Source: Aureobasidium sp. EXF-3400 (taxonomy: Eukaryota; Ascomycota; Dothideomycetes; Dothideales; Saccotheciaceae). From it: a stretch of DNA of 64,000 nucleotides. Position 1 is the first letter of the stretch. Each line of letters begins with the position of its first letter. Both the position numbers and the translations under genes were made by a program. The notes beneath the pieces are model-generated. The model made no database searches. It saw only the letters and a list, made by a program, of their open reading frames with translations, and was not told the DNA's origin. The stretch lies in contig SWBL01000128.1 in assembly GCA_024195585.1 (NCBI GenBank), forward strand, positions 62,001-126,000, given 5' to 3'. Shown piece by piece: positions 8,415 to 18,195 of the stretch.

Positions 8415-10741
8415 TCACCCCGGTCTTCTATGCATAGGGTTGAGTGGATTTTGTACGGGTTGCCCCATTGGTACACCTGGTCCCATATGCGGTGGCATTG
8501 GTCCAGCACCAAACATTTGCTGTCTCTTAGCATCACCTGCAATCTCACCGGGCCCGCCCGAAATATCGGATATTTGGCGTCTGTGTGGGCCGCCAGGTTG
8601 CGGTCCAAGACCAGGTGGCATACCACGAGGCGAGTAACTGACTTGTGAAGGCATACTTGGAGGGGGCATGCCGGTCTGCATGTGGTAAGGAGCTGATGGG
8701 TGACCGGCAACTCCCATGCTGTATTCGTTTCCAGCAGCGTCGCTAGCAGCTGGCGACATGCCTAAACCAGTTCCGGGTGATGTCCAGTTGCTGACAGTAG
8801 CCGGTGAGGTAGCAGGTGACTCTTCGGCCTTCATTGCATTCTTTGCGGCTACTTGAACAAGAGGTGGCGGCGCTCCTGGTGCGACACCGTCAATCTGTGT
8901 AGGTGACTTCTTGAGGTGACCAAGGTGTTTTTCCAGCATGCTCAGCAATCCTTCCTTTGTGAAAGGCTTGGGGAGCACATCGTTCATGCCTGCAGCAGAG
9001 TTAGCGCAACAGTCAGGCGCAGCATATTTACGGGGTTACATACCATGTTGGAAGTACATTGCAATGTCGTCACTGCGGATGTTCGAGGTCATGGCAATGA
9101 TCGGGGTGTTGTCGAACTGTCTGATCAAATGGCAAGCTGAAACACCATCAAGATTGGGCATGATGATGTCCATCAGCACGAGGTCGTATTTGGCGCCAGC
9201 GTTCATCTTGTTGACTGCTTCCAGACCATCAAGCTTAAGTTAAGTCAGCGCGGTGAACGACAAGATAGAAGTAGCTTTCAGACTTACAGCACTATCGACG
9301 GCGCAGTGGAAAGCGTACAAGAACTTGCCACCTATCCTCCTGCAAGTCTGGTCATCTTCAACAAGCAGCACTTGAGGTTGTCTAGCCCAGCCAGGGTCAT
9401 ATTGCATGCTCTTCTTCCTTCCATCGGCGGCAGGAGGTGCAGGCGCAGGTTCGGGAGCTTTTGTTGGCATTGCGTAGGGGATGTTGTGAGTATGCTCGCT
9501 GAACATGGGATCGATGCCATTCGTTTGGCCGACAGGATACACAAGGTTGTCGAGTTCGCCATAAGACATGGATGTGGATGATGCAGCAGAGTGAGGACCG
9601 TGAGGACCACCTCTAGCCACCCTGGCACCAGTTCGGAGCGCTAAATCCGGCGGAGGTGTGGTAAGGGCCGAGTTCATTCTCAAAGACATTTCATTCATCT
9701 GTTCGAGGTTACGTGTGTTCAGTATATGGTCGGCGTTGGTCTCTGAAAGCAGTTTTGCGGCATGCTGCAGCGGCGATGCAGGCTCATCTTCTGGAATTGG
9801 TGCAGGAGGAAGTTGCTTGCCGTTAGGGACACCGGCAGCTGGGGGCGCAAAGGGATTGGTTGTGCGACTTTCTCTTCGTCGTTGACCATCGACCGACTGC
9901 AGGAAGTTCATGACATATTGCATAACGTGCTCATGGTTGACGACTGTCTTCTGAACACCGATGAGTTCTTGAAGAAGCATTGAGTGGTGCATGCTGAGTT
10001 CGTTGTAGCGCTCTTGCAGTTGTTGTAACTGCTGCTGTGTCGCGACAAGTTGTGTATTGAAAAGATCCATTTGCTGGGTCGGCATCATCTCATCCATCAT
10101 GGCATTGGGCTTGCGCGGTGCAGGCGCTTTTCTTCGAATGTTGTCCAGGGCATCCTTGTTGTTGGCCTTGAAGTCGGGGTGCTTGAATTCCCATGCCTAT
10201 CAATCTGTCAGTTCTTCCGTCCGTCCTCGGCTGCATCAACTACTAGAGCGACGTACACCAGCGCCATAAGGGGACACGCCGCCCTCTTCATTGTTATGTC
10301 GGACTTTGTGGAAATCGTATTTGTTGAGCTGACGCACGAAACTGGCAAAGTTGCTGTGCTTGAAGTGCTTTGGTAGGATGTGCTTTGTGAACTTCTCGTT
10401 CTGCAAGCCGTCTGGTTAGCGAAGCCTAGGCGCGCAGTACAATTGGGTATGCGCACCTCGAGGACGACAAAACTATCGCCTTCATTGCCCCATCGTACTA
10501 CACTCTCGTCCTGTGGACTCTCCAACATCCTATTAAGGGCCAATTAGATGACGCCATGCATGATTTGACGCGCTCGCGCGCAGCCCAATGACCTACTTGT
10601 ACAACTTGCGAACCTGCCAAGACGAGAAAACAGAGATTAGCCATTGCAGCCGAGTGATTGCGCCTTTGTCTTCAGACCAGAGCGTGCTCCACTTACAAAG
10701 TCGCTTGACGTGTTTCCACTACCGCCTCCTTGGTTGTCCAT
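8415..10741 (-). CDS. SKN7: SKN7-type transcription factor / response regulator
   Basis: Seven exons (10741-10697, 10613-10597, 10529-10457, 10400-10257, 10196-9288, 9233-9044, 8989-8415) close in frame to 650 residues. Residues about 12-125 are an HSF-type DNA-binding domain ([37 protein letters not shown]). A coiled coil follows ([14 protein letters not shown]), then a receiver domain from about residue 368 with VLLVEDD, the phospho-acceptor in VLMDI (Asp418), MTSN and the conserved Lys in LPKPF. The tail is Pro/Gly/Met-rich and disordered. Skn7/Prr1 proteins receive phosphate from hybrid histidine kinases through Ypd1 and activate oxidative and osmotic stress genes in the nucleus. It stands head-to-head with a peroxiredoxin gene. 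Confidence 0.93.
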
Positions 10742-11994
10742 GGCCGCGACGGGGTATGCTGTGAGCGATGACGTATGCTGTGTGGTTCATGCGACGCGCA
10801 AAGAATTTGCACGGGTCGAGATGGAGGCCTTGTCGATGTTGGCGGCTCTGTCCAGGTAGAAGCGGGGTTTGAGTGCGAGCGACTTGGGGGAATGCCGGGA
10901 TGCGTGATGTAAATGGCTGATGCCGATTAGACTATGATAGAGGGTGAGGGAGTCGAGAGAGGGTCGGCGTCGGCTGGAAGGCTTTGGTGGTGGTATGGCA
11001 CGAAATGTGCGGAAAGACCACCGAGCAAAGTCGAGGTTGGAGTGGATGAGTCTGGAGCGCCAGAGTTCAGCGAGATCGAGGGAAGAAAGCTCGAAAAGCA
11101 GGGTGCAAGTGTCGAGCCAGAAACGATTCCGAGGCTCTGTGCAGCAGGACGGATGCCGTGGCTTAGCGTACGCGATAAAGTGGATCTGCCCTCCTTGTCT
11201 ATCGCTCGAGTCGGAATAGAAAAAGAAAAATAACTTGGCCCATGGTTGGATACGTGCTGTCAGAGTCAAGATCGGCGCCCCCATTACTGGTACAAAGCCT
11301 CCCGTTGCCGACCTGTGGAATGCTTCCTTTCCCCATCGCCAACATGACCACATGTCCGCACACTATACCACGCCTCTTGTGCCGAGCCGCCGTCTTCGCA
11401 CGAGCGCACACCTCCTGTCCAAAACACAAGTGACATGAGTTCCACTTCTGCACGACAAAGGAGAGCTGACGAACCCCCGGTTAAGCTTGAATCTAATAGT
11501 CGAAATGGCGTCAACGGCTCCGCTAATGCTGCTACACTCAAGCCATTCGGGTCAGGAGGCTGAACGCATCGTGGGCCCGAGATTCCAAAACCGTACAAGA
11601 ATTGAGACTCGCAGTAAACGTCCTGCTACAGCTTTGGCCGTCATGTCGGAGAAGCAACCCTGAACGAGATGCCGTCTGTATCCTAGCGCTGTACAGGGGG
11701 TTTAACAAGAGTGCTACAGTAGTCAAGTATATGCGATGCATCTCAACCTCAAGTTACGATAGTCTTAAACTTCTGTATCAAGTATCCACCCTGTCGATTA
11801 AAAGGCAGAGATGGCGTATCCGATGGTATGGTAGAGAAGCACCAATCAAATGTTGCAAACAAAAGCTTGGTTGTTATCTCCAGCTTAAGCTCCAAGCCTC
11901 GATATTCTGGCCTTCCAAATCACCCACCTATTACCCCTCATCTGCTTGTTGTTATCCGTCAATTAAAGACATCACCTTTCCCCAGCTCGCAATC
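10742..11994. promoter_or_regulatory. Shared divergent promoter region of SKN7 and the peroxiredoxin gene
   Basis: The 1.25-kb gap separates two outward-reading genes. The AT-rich half next to the peroxiredoxin (about 11700-11990) contrasts with a GA-rich half next to SKN7 (10920-11230). Overlapping short ORFs on both strands have no family resemblance. No binding site is asserted. Confidence 0.4.
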
Positions 11995-13027
11995 ATGTTC
12001 ACCGCTCGTGCAAGAACTGCTCTCTCTTCGACCCTTCGCTCCGCCCGCACCCCTCTCGTCAACCGTTCATTCCACGCTTCTGCTCCCATCATGGTCAAGG
12101 TCGGCGACTCTATTCCGGACATTGAGTTGATGGAGGACTCGCCCGGCAACAAGGTCTCCATCCCCAAGCTCCTCAAGGGCAAGGGTCTCATCATTGGTGT
12201 TCCTGCTGCCTTCAGTAAGATTGCCCTCCTCTAGTCTATCGTTTGCTTCACCAGCACCTCCTGCGCCTCGAGTCTCATGCGCCTTCGATGCCCGTACCGA
12301 ATCTAGTGCTAGGTCAATCGCTGGCTATTCACGGCATACACTCCGAACAATTGCTAGTCCGCCAAAGCGACGTCGCCAATCTACCTACATGCACCAATCT
12401 CCACCAAATCCGAATTCCAAATTCTTGAACTGCTTGGACATCTTGTCGCTTGAAGAATGAATTTGGATGCAACTGCCCAACAAGGAAATTCCGGCTAACA
12501 TTCCTGCCCCTTACAGGCCCCTCGTGCTCAGAGTCCCACATTCCTGGTTACATCAACTACAAGAACCTCAAGGACGCCGGTGATGTCTTCGTCGTGTCGG
12601 TCAACGACGCCTTCGTGTAAGAGCTAGCAATGCTGCAAACCGGTAAATGAATCAGCATAATGACATTCAACGTAGCATGAAGGCCTGGGCCCACGACCTT
12701 GATGCTGACAAGAAGAGCGGCGTAAGTTTTTGTAGTCTAGTCTTTTGCTGCTGAGTTATACATGCTGAATCGTTACTCGTCAGATTCGCTTCCTTGCCGA
12801 CCCTGACTGCAAGTTCACCAAGGCTCTCGACCTCGACTTTGATGCCACTCCCATCCTTGGCAACCACCGCAGCAAGCGCTACGCCCTGGTCATCGAGGAC
12901 GGTAAGGTCAAGGAGGCCCACGTCGAGCCCGACAACACTGGCATGAGTGGTGAGTTTATGCGGATACCCGGCCAAAGCGCATTACTGATTTGTTCCAGTT
13001 TCGGTCGTCGACAAGGTCCTCGGCTAA
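11995..13027 (+). CDS. Mitochondrial Prx5-type peroxiredoxin
   Basis: Exons 11995-12214, 12517-12616, 12676-12721, 12784-12949 and 12999-13027 give 186 residues. Residues 1 to about 30 (MFTARARTALSSTLRSARTP onward, ending RSFHASA) form a mitochondrial presequence. The peroxidase domain opens at KVGDSIPDIEL and has the peroxidatic cysteine in FSPSCSESHIPGY, then VVSVNDAFVMKAW and a RYALVIEDG strand. Prx5/AHP1-like enzymes reduce hydrogen and alkyl peroxides using thioredoxin or glutathione. The first intron is 302 nt, far longer than the others here (49-62). Met33 sits just after the presequence in good initiation context (ATC-ATG-G), so a cytosolic form could arise by internal initiation (inference). 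Confidence 0.88.
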
Positions 13028-13485
13028 ATGCCTCATATTCTGCCCTTGATAAGATGTATGCGAATATACACAGGGCCATGTAGTAATGACAAAACATTTA
13101 CATTTATGCTTATCATTTTCCGTTCCTTTTTCCTTCAAATCAACGGAAGTGCATTCTCTGGTTCACATCCGAGAATGCAAGCAAGTCAGCTTATCCAAAG
13201 ACGACATGCTATATTGCCGATCTTGACTGAATAGATTCTCTTGACTGGCTTGGATCCATGAGGCTGGCCTCAGACTACATGTATATTTCAGATCAATCAG
13301 ACCAAACCTCTACCCTCCGCAATCTTCTTTCCAGTACATTCGCAGGTTTACTCTATGTTCTCTTCTCTGGATCAAAAAGATGCTAGGTGACGTCAGATCA
13401 CCATGACGTTCTACAGATGTGCTTCCAAAAGACCTCACTCCATCAACTGCAGCCCGAACATCGACTCCTCATACATAAGAAAGCC
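13028..13485. other. Intergenic region
   Basis: 3' flank of the peroxiredoxin gene and promoter of the RidA gene. The reading frame of RidA extends upstream to 13387, but the added residues look non-conserved. Nothing else was seen. Confidence 0.4.
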
Positions 13486-13934
13486 ATGCCTTCCCAAAGA
13501 CAAGCCATCCACGCCTCCTCGGCTCCAAAGCCTAACGGTAATTACTCGCATGTAGTCCGCGAGGGAAACACACTACACGTCGGTAAGTAAAACACACCCT
13601 TCCGTGATCTACGGATATAGATCTAACACACCACTCTAAAGCCGGCTGGATGGGCGACGACCCTGCAACAGGAGCCATCGTTCCCGGCGGTATAACTCCA
13701 CAAACCCACCAGGCGATCAAAAACATCAAAGCCTGTTTGGAAGCTGCAAACTCTAGTCTTGATAAAGTGGTCAGAAGGAGAATCTACATTATGAATATGA
13801 AGGATTTTAGAGAGGTGGATAAAATTTGGGCAGAGTACTTTGAAGAGCCGTATCCGGTGAGCACGTGTGTGCAGGTTAGTGGGTTGGCTAAGGATGGTGC
13901 GCTGGTGGAGTTGGAGGTTGTTGCGAAAGCTTGA
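13486..13934 (+). CDS. RidA / YjgF / YER057c family protein
   Basis: Two exons (13486-13582, 13642-13934) encode 129 residues. The pattern APKPNGNYSHVVREGNTLHV, GWMGDDPATGAIVPGG, QTHQAIKNIKACLEAA and KVVRRRIYIMNMKDF...VDKIW is the RidA fold, and VSTCVQVSGLAKDGALVELE matches its C-terminal block, with Cys in place of the usual conserved Arg in many homologues (RxxxxV). RidA proteins hydrolyse reactive enamine/imine intermediates from PLP enzymes; fungal relatives include Mmf1/Hmf1 and also divergent members without proven activity. No mitochondrial presequence is evident from this start. Confidence 0.82.
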
Positions 13935-14271
13935 GTGGTGGTGAAGGAGAGAGGACTGGAACAAAGCAGTTGAGGTAGCAATGTAGGTGTGTTCTGCTAC
14001 TTCACACAAGATCAGTTGTACTGCATGAGAGGAGCAATAATGACATCTACTACAAATCAATGTGCAGGTCATTAAGATGTGTTGGATCGAATTCAGCATG
14101 TCATTGTTTGATGTAGTTTTGTTGTTCTCGATTAGCTGTGCTAGACTCATTCTACAATATTTTGTAAGCAGTGCAATCGTCTCTGTCTCTTCCTCCTCCC
14201 GCCTCGACCAAGTCAGGCCTTCTCAACAAGATGGAGAGTTGTATGAGTGACGCGTGACAATGACATAAAGC
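13935..14271. other. Convergent intergenic region
   Basis: The 3' flanks of the RidA gene and of the leftward secreted-protein gene meet here. It is T-rich around 14100-14170. No gene seen. Confidence 0.4.
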
Positions 14272-15261
14272 CTAGCAGAACAAGGTGTTGTTGGCAGTCA
14301 TACCTAGAAGACCAAGGTCGCCGTGCTGAATGTTCTCACACAGCCAAGCCTGCTTCTCCTCATCGTCGACCGCGTTGACAGCGAGCGCAAGTTGACGAGC
14401 GAAAATATCAGTCGAAAGGTCTGTCATAATGTGTTGAGAGTAGTCAAGAGTCATGAGAGGCTCGTCGTGGTCAAGGCAAAGAGCACTACGGACGATTGTC
14501 GAATTGATGCCCTCCTGGAGCTGAGCTTGAGACATGTAGAAGTACTGTTCGCACATGACCCAGCGCTGAGTAACAGTAGAGGCACTGAAGCCGTACAGAG
14601 TGGCGAAGAGAACGGATGCCATGTTGTAGATGAGAGTGTCAGCAACGACAAGGACATCATGCGAAGGATTAACCCAGGCGGTGGCGTAAGGACGGTTGGC
14701 GCAGAAAGCCTGGCCAACGAGACCGGAGTTCAGAGCTAGCTTATCGTTGATGGCAGTGTAGTCAAAGTTCTGACACAGCCACTCGTAGTTAAGCTCAGTA
14801 TCATCGCCAAAGGCGTGAAGAAGCTGGGCAACAAAGATGTTGGTGGCGGCGAGCTTGATTTGAGAAAGCGAAAGAGCAGAGGAGTTGGACACTCTGGCAG
14901 TAGCAACGCAGAAAGCCTCTTTGGAAACAAATTAGTGCTGTTCGTATGCTGACGGAGGGATTGCTTACGCTCAATGACGGCGGGCTTAAGACCAAGTGCA
15001 GCCCAATGACCGTGGCCGAAGGAAGAGATGTTCTGGCAACCCTGATCAACAGGAGCCAGGCTCTGCTGAGAGCCGGCGACTTGCCAGCCCAAGATCGAGG
15101 AGGCATTAGCCATGATTTGCGAGTGGGCGCTGGCTACGGGTTGTCAGCATTCAACTCTCGAGGTGTCTTCGGATTGACAAACCAAGGACCTTCTCGCTCA
15201 AGGCAGCGCCATGGGCGAGGCCAGCAACAAGAAAAACAGTAGCGACAGTGATGAACTTCAT
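14272..15261 (-). CDS. Secreted eight-cysteine protein of unknown function
   Basis: Three exons (15261-15183, 15133-14969, 14918-14272) join in phase to 296 residues. Residues 1 to about 19 (MKFITVATVFLVAGLAHGA) are a clear signal peptide. The mature part has eight cysteines, in contexts such as QGCQNI, QAFCVAT, EWLCQNF, QAFCANR, VMCEQYF, SALCLDH, AWLCENI and a terminal TLFC, suggesting four disulfides. The motif W-L-C-(Q/E)-N occurs twice (around 128-132 and 273-277), and QAFC twice, hinting at internal duplication. It has few charged residues and is Ala/Leu/Ser-rich. No enzyme motif is recognised. It could be a cell-wall or extracellular protein. Confidence 0.7.
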
Positions 15262-15769
15262 GTTGGATGTTGAAGTTGAGAGTTGGATAAAGGAGTGTGT
15301 GGTGGAGAGAAGAGAAAAGGAGGAAACAAAAAGAGTGTGTACGTGGAAGTGGTGTTTGTTTGTGAACGAAAGTGAAGCGGCAATTGTTTGGCTGTCACTC
15401 GCACCTTCCGAAGATGGGATGTGCAAATTCACTCGTTGTTGATTGGGAGCTTCTCGGAAGGTGGGACTATTGCGAAAAGCCAGAAATCAGTACAGTAGCC
15501 ACCGTCCTACTCAAAAGGTCGCTCGAGATTGTTCAGTGTCTATAACATGCAGCTAAGTGTCATCTAATGGTTTAGCAAGCGGATTATGCAGACGGAACGG
15601 CAAAAACAGCTGGTTTGCAAGGATAGCCGTTTGAACGTTTGGAATATAACCAATATCTTTCTTTTGAACATGTGGTGCGTATTCTTGAGATGAAAAAAGA
15701 CAGGCTTGACATTACAACGCCTTGGGAATCAAAATAACGGTAGAAACATACTGTACATTCTAAGAGCAT
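15262..15769. other. Intergenic region, promoter of the secreted-protein gene
   Basis: Positions 15265-15345 are GA-rich on the + strand (CT-rich on the sense strand of the leftward gene), a typical fungal core promoter. The remainder is 3' flank of the complex I gene. Confidence 0.4.
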
Positions 15770-16765
15770 CTAGTCGAGGGCACCATCGGTTCTGAGCTTC
15801 TCGTTGCCCCACATCTCACTGGTCAAGCTGGTCAAGCCGTGAGAAGGCTCGCAGGACTGGCGACCACTGAGAGGACCAGGGGTAGGGAGCTTGACGCCTT
15901 GTGCCTCGTAACCTCTTCCTTGCTCAGAGATTGTGGTACCTGAGCCTCCAGCTCCCTCAGCCTTTCCAGCCTCGCCAGCAAGACCGGAAGCTTGTCCACT
16001 TGCGCCGGCCTTCTGTGCGGCTTCTCTAAGAGCTCTGAGCAGCGATCTTGTTGTCTCAGGAGTCAAATCTTCGTAGTAATCGTCGTTGATCTGGACCATA
16101 GGGGCGTTGGCGCATGCACCCAGACATTCGACTTCAGTAAAGGTGAAAAGCTTGTCCTCAGTGGTCTCGCCGTGGTGAATCTTGAGCTCTTCCTCAATGG
16201 CCTTCATGACACCGTCGGATCCTCTAAGTTGGCAGGGAGTCTGCTAATCGTTAGTATCGCAGCTTGTCAAAGGTCTCGGATCTGTGGACGTACGGTGGTG
16301 CAGCACTGGACGTGGTAGCGACCAACGGGCTCTCTGTTGTACATGGTGTAGAAAGTGGCAACCTCGTAGACACGCATGGGGGGCATTTCCAATCTGCGGG
16401 CAACCTCGTTCATGACACTGATGCTGCAGAAACCGTGTTGGCGCTGACCAAGGTCGAGAAGGGGCATGACGGCGGCCTTCTTGTACTGCGAAGGGTATCG
16501 GCTGAGGACCTCCTCAATGAGCTTCTCATTTTGGGCGTTGAACTTGAAGGGGACATCGAGGTTGTTCTCTGGTGAGTCGCGGTGCTGGTGAGATGACAAT
16601 TAGAGGATGGACAGTGGTCCAACAGGCGAGGGAACATACGACGAAGAGCGAGTCGCTACGGGAAACGGAAGAGACGGCGAATGAGCGGCGGGGTTGTTGT
16701 CTGGCGAGGACGCGCAGAGCTCTGCTGCTGCTTCTGAAGGCCATGGGAGCGAGCTTGGAGGCCAT
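15770..16765 (-). CDS. nuo-24: NADH:ubiquinone oxidoreductase 24-kDa subunit (NDUFV2/NUO-24)
   Basis: Exons 16765-16640, 16584-16294 and 16240-15770 give 295 residues. An Arg/Ser-rich presequence (about 1-35) precedes the thioredoxin-like [2Fe-2S] domain, with [36 protein letters not shown] and [12 protein letters not shown]. The four cluster ligands are present as C-x4-C in CTTTPC and C-x3-C in [10 protein letters not shown]. This subunit holds cluster N1a in the peripheral arm of complex I in the matrix. The C-terminus carries an Ala/Gly/Glu-rich segment ([19 protein letters not shown]) before a conserved [10 protein letters not shown] tail. The intron/exon phases are 0 throughout. Confidence 0.93.
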
Positions 16766-17121
16766 TGCGTCGGAAGAGAGTTGTGGTGGGTGAATTGAGT
16801 CGAGATGCGATCTCTAGGTCCAAGTCGTCAAGAGTCCAACTTCGACTTCGATCCGCCGCCCGCGTCGTGGTCAGCGTCGCTTGACCAATCACACGCCGCC
16901 GTTCCACGTGACGCTTACCAAAGAAGCTGTTCCATTGAACGATACTCTTTCTTTAGGTATTTCTACAACATCTTGACAGCTAGTCGTGTCCGCTGCGAGG
17001 TGCATGAATATTTGGTTGTTCTACACGGAATACTAAGGATACCGCAGTTCACAATGTTGGTCTAAGATCGTGAGAGACTGAAAGTTTTACATGTAATTGT
17101 ACAAAGGCCGATAAGCAACCT
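16766..17121. other. Intergenic region
   Basis: Promoter of nuo-24 (reading left) and 3' flank of the bS18m gene. GC-rich near 16840-16910, AT-rich beyond. No gene seen. Confidence 0.4.
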
Positions 17122-17912
17122 CTATCGGCCTAGAGCACCTCTTGGTTGCAGAATCTCAGGGTGTCTGTGCACACTAGGCATCAAACCAAGGCCAATGGCT
17201 CTTCTGACAGCCTTGGCCATTTTTCTTTGGTTGACCGGTCTCAATCCTGTGTCCTTGGAGTGCTTGATCTTGCCCATCTCGGTCATGAATTCAGACATCA
17301 TGGAAAAGTTCTGGAACATGTTAGTGGCAGGTCAAGCGGTTCGGATTAAACAGAACATACCCAGTAGTGGTTCAAGGGATTGATCTTCAGCATATCAAAA
17401 ACATCCTTCTTCGGCCTGCCCTTTGGCTGTCCCTTGCTCCACTTGGCCATTTCAACACCGCTCAAATCGTGAGGAGCGTAGACATCTCCATCCCTCCACT
17501 TGCGAGTCATTTGTCTTTCAAATTCGACAGTCTCTTGCACAGCATTCATTGTCGCCTCGTCCTGTCTGTTTCTCCTGAGATCTCTTGCGGTCTGTTCCAA
17601 AAGCTTGTGTGGGTCGTTTCTGGCGACGCCCGAGTCCTGTGAGTTGAATGGAATAGTGCGTGTAGTTGTTCTTGGGTATGGGGGAGCTCTTGGGCGGGCT
17701 CTGTCGCTTGTGGCTTTGAGTGACTCCAGTAGACCTAAGGCGAATCAACACATGCATACCACGCAGGCCACACTGTAGTAGTCACCTCCGAAAACATCAG
17801 ATCGCTTGGGCTCGTCGGCGCATGGTGCCGACGAGGCGAATGTGCGCACACAGGATGGATATGAAGAGCCGGCACGAGCAGCGACTCGCGTAAAGGGGCG
17901 CATGACAGACAT
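17122..17912 (-). CDS. RSM18: Mitochondrial small-subunit ribosomal protein bS18m
   Basis: Exons 17912-17774, 17734-17361 and 17310-17122 encode 233 residues. The N-terminus MSVMRPFTRVAARAGSSYPS is a mitochondrial presequence. The C-terminal part carries the S18 core: DMLKINPLNHYWNFSMMSEF, then TGLRPVNQRKMAKAVRRAIG and LGLMPSVHRHPEIL. Bacterial S18 contacts 16S rRNA and S6 in the platform; the mitochondrial form has this long N-terminal extension. An alternative start three codons downstream (17903) is equally possible. Its promoter faces that of CIA84 across 283 bp. Confidence 0.85.
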
Positions 17913-18195
17913 GATGCGGTTTGTAGAGAGTCTAAATATGGCGTCGTCGACTTCTCTGAATGGTTCGGGAGTGTCGATGTTGGCCGCAATTGAAGGTCGA
18001 GCGGGAAAAACCGAAGACTTTCTCAAACTGTCAGTCCGACGTGGAGAGAGCACCAACGCCGCGCAACAGCTACGAATAATTATCCCGCCAACCATTCCAC
18101 CCTCCCAATCCGTTGCGCCTTGGTCTGGACTTTTTCTTGTACATTATTGTCTTCCTTCTTGCTTCCACCATTGCATCTTCATCCCGAGTGCCGGC
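17913..18195. promoter_or_regulatory. Bidirectional promoter between bS18m and CIA84 genes
   Basis: The 283-bp gap separates two outward-reading genes for mitochondrial proteins. It has a CT-rich stretch (18145-18175) close to the right-hand start. The open frame to the left of 18196 is read here as untranslated. Confidence 0.45.

Noticed and set aside
17806..18195. N-terminal extension of CIA84 by 130 codons
   Set aside because: Opens only with a TTG codon, overlaps the bS18m start antisense, and the ATG at 18196 begins a good presequence.
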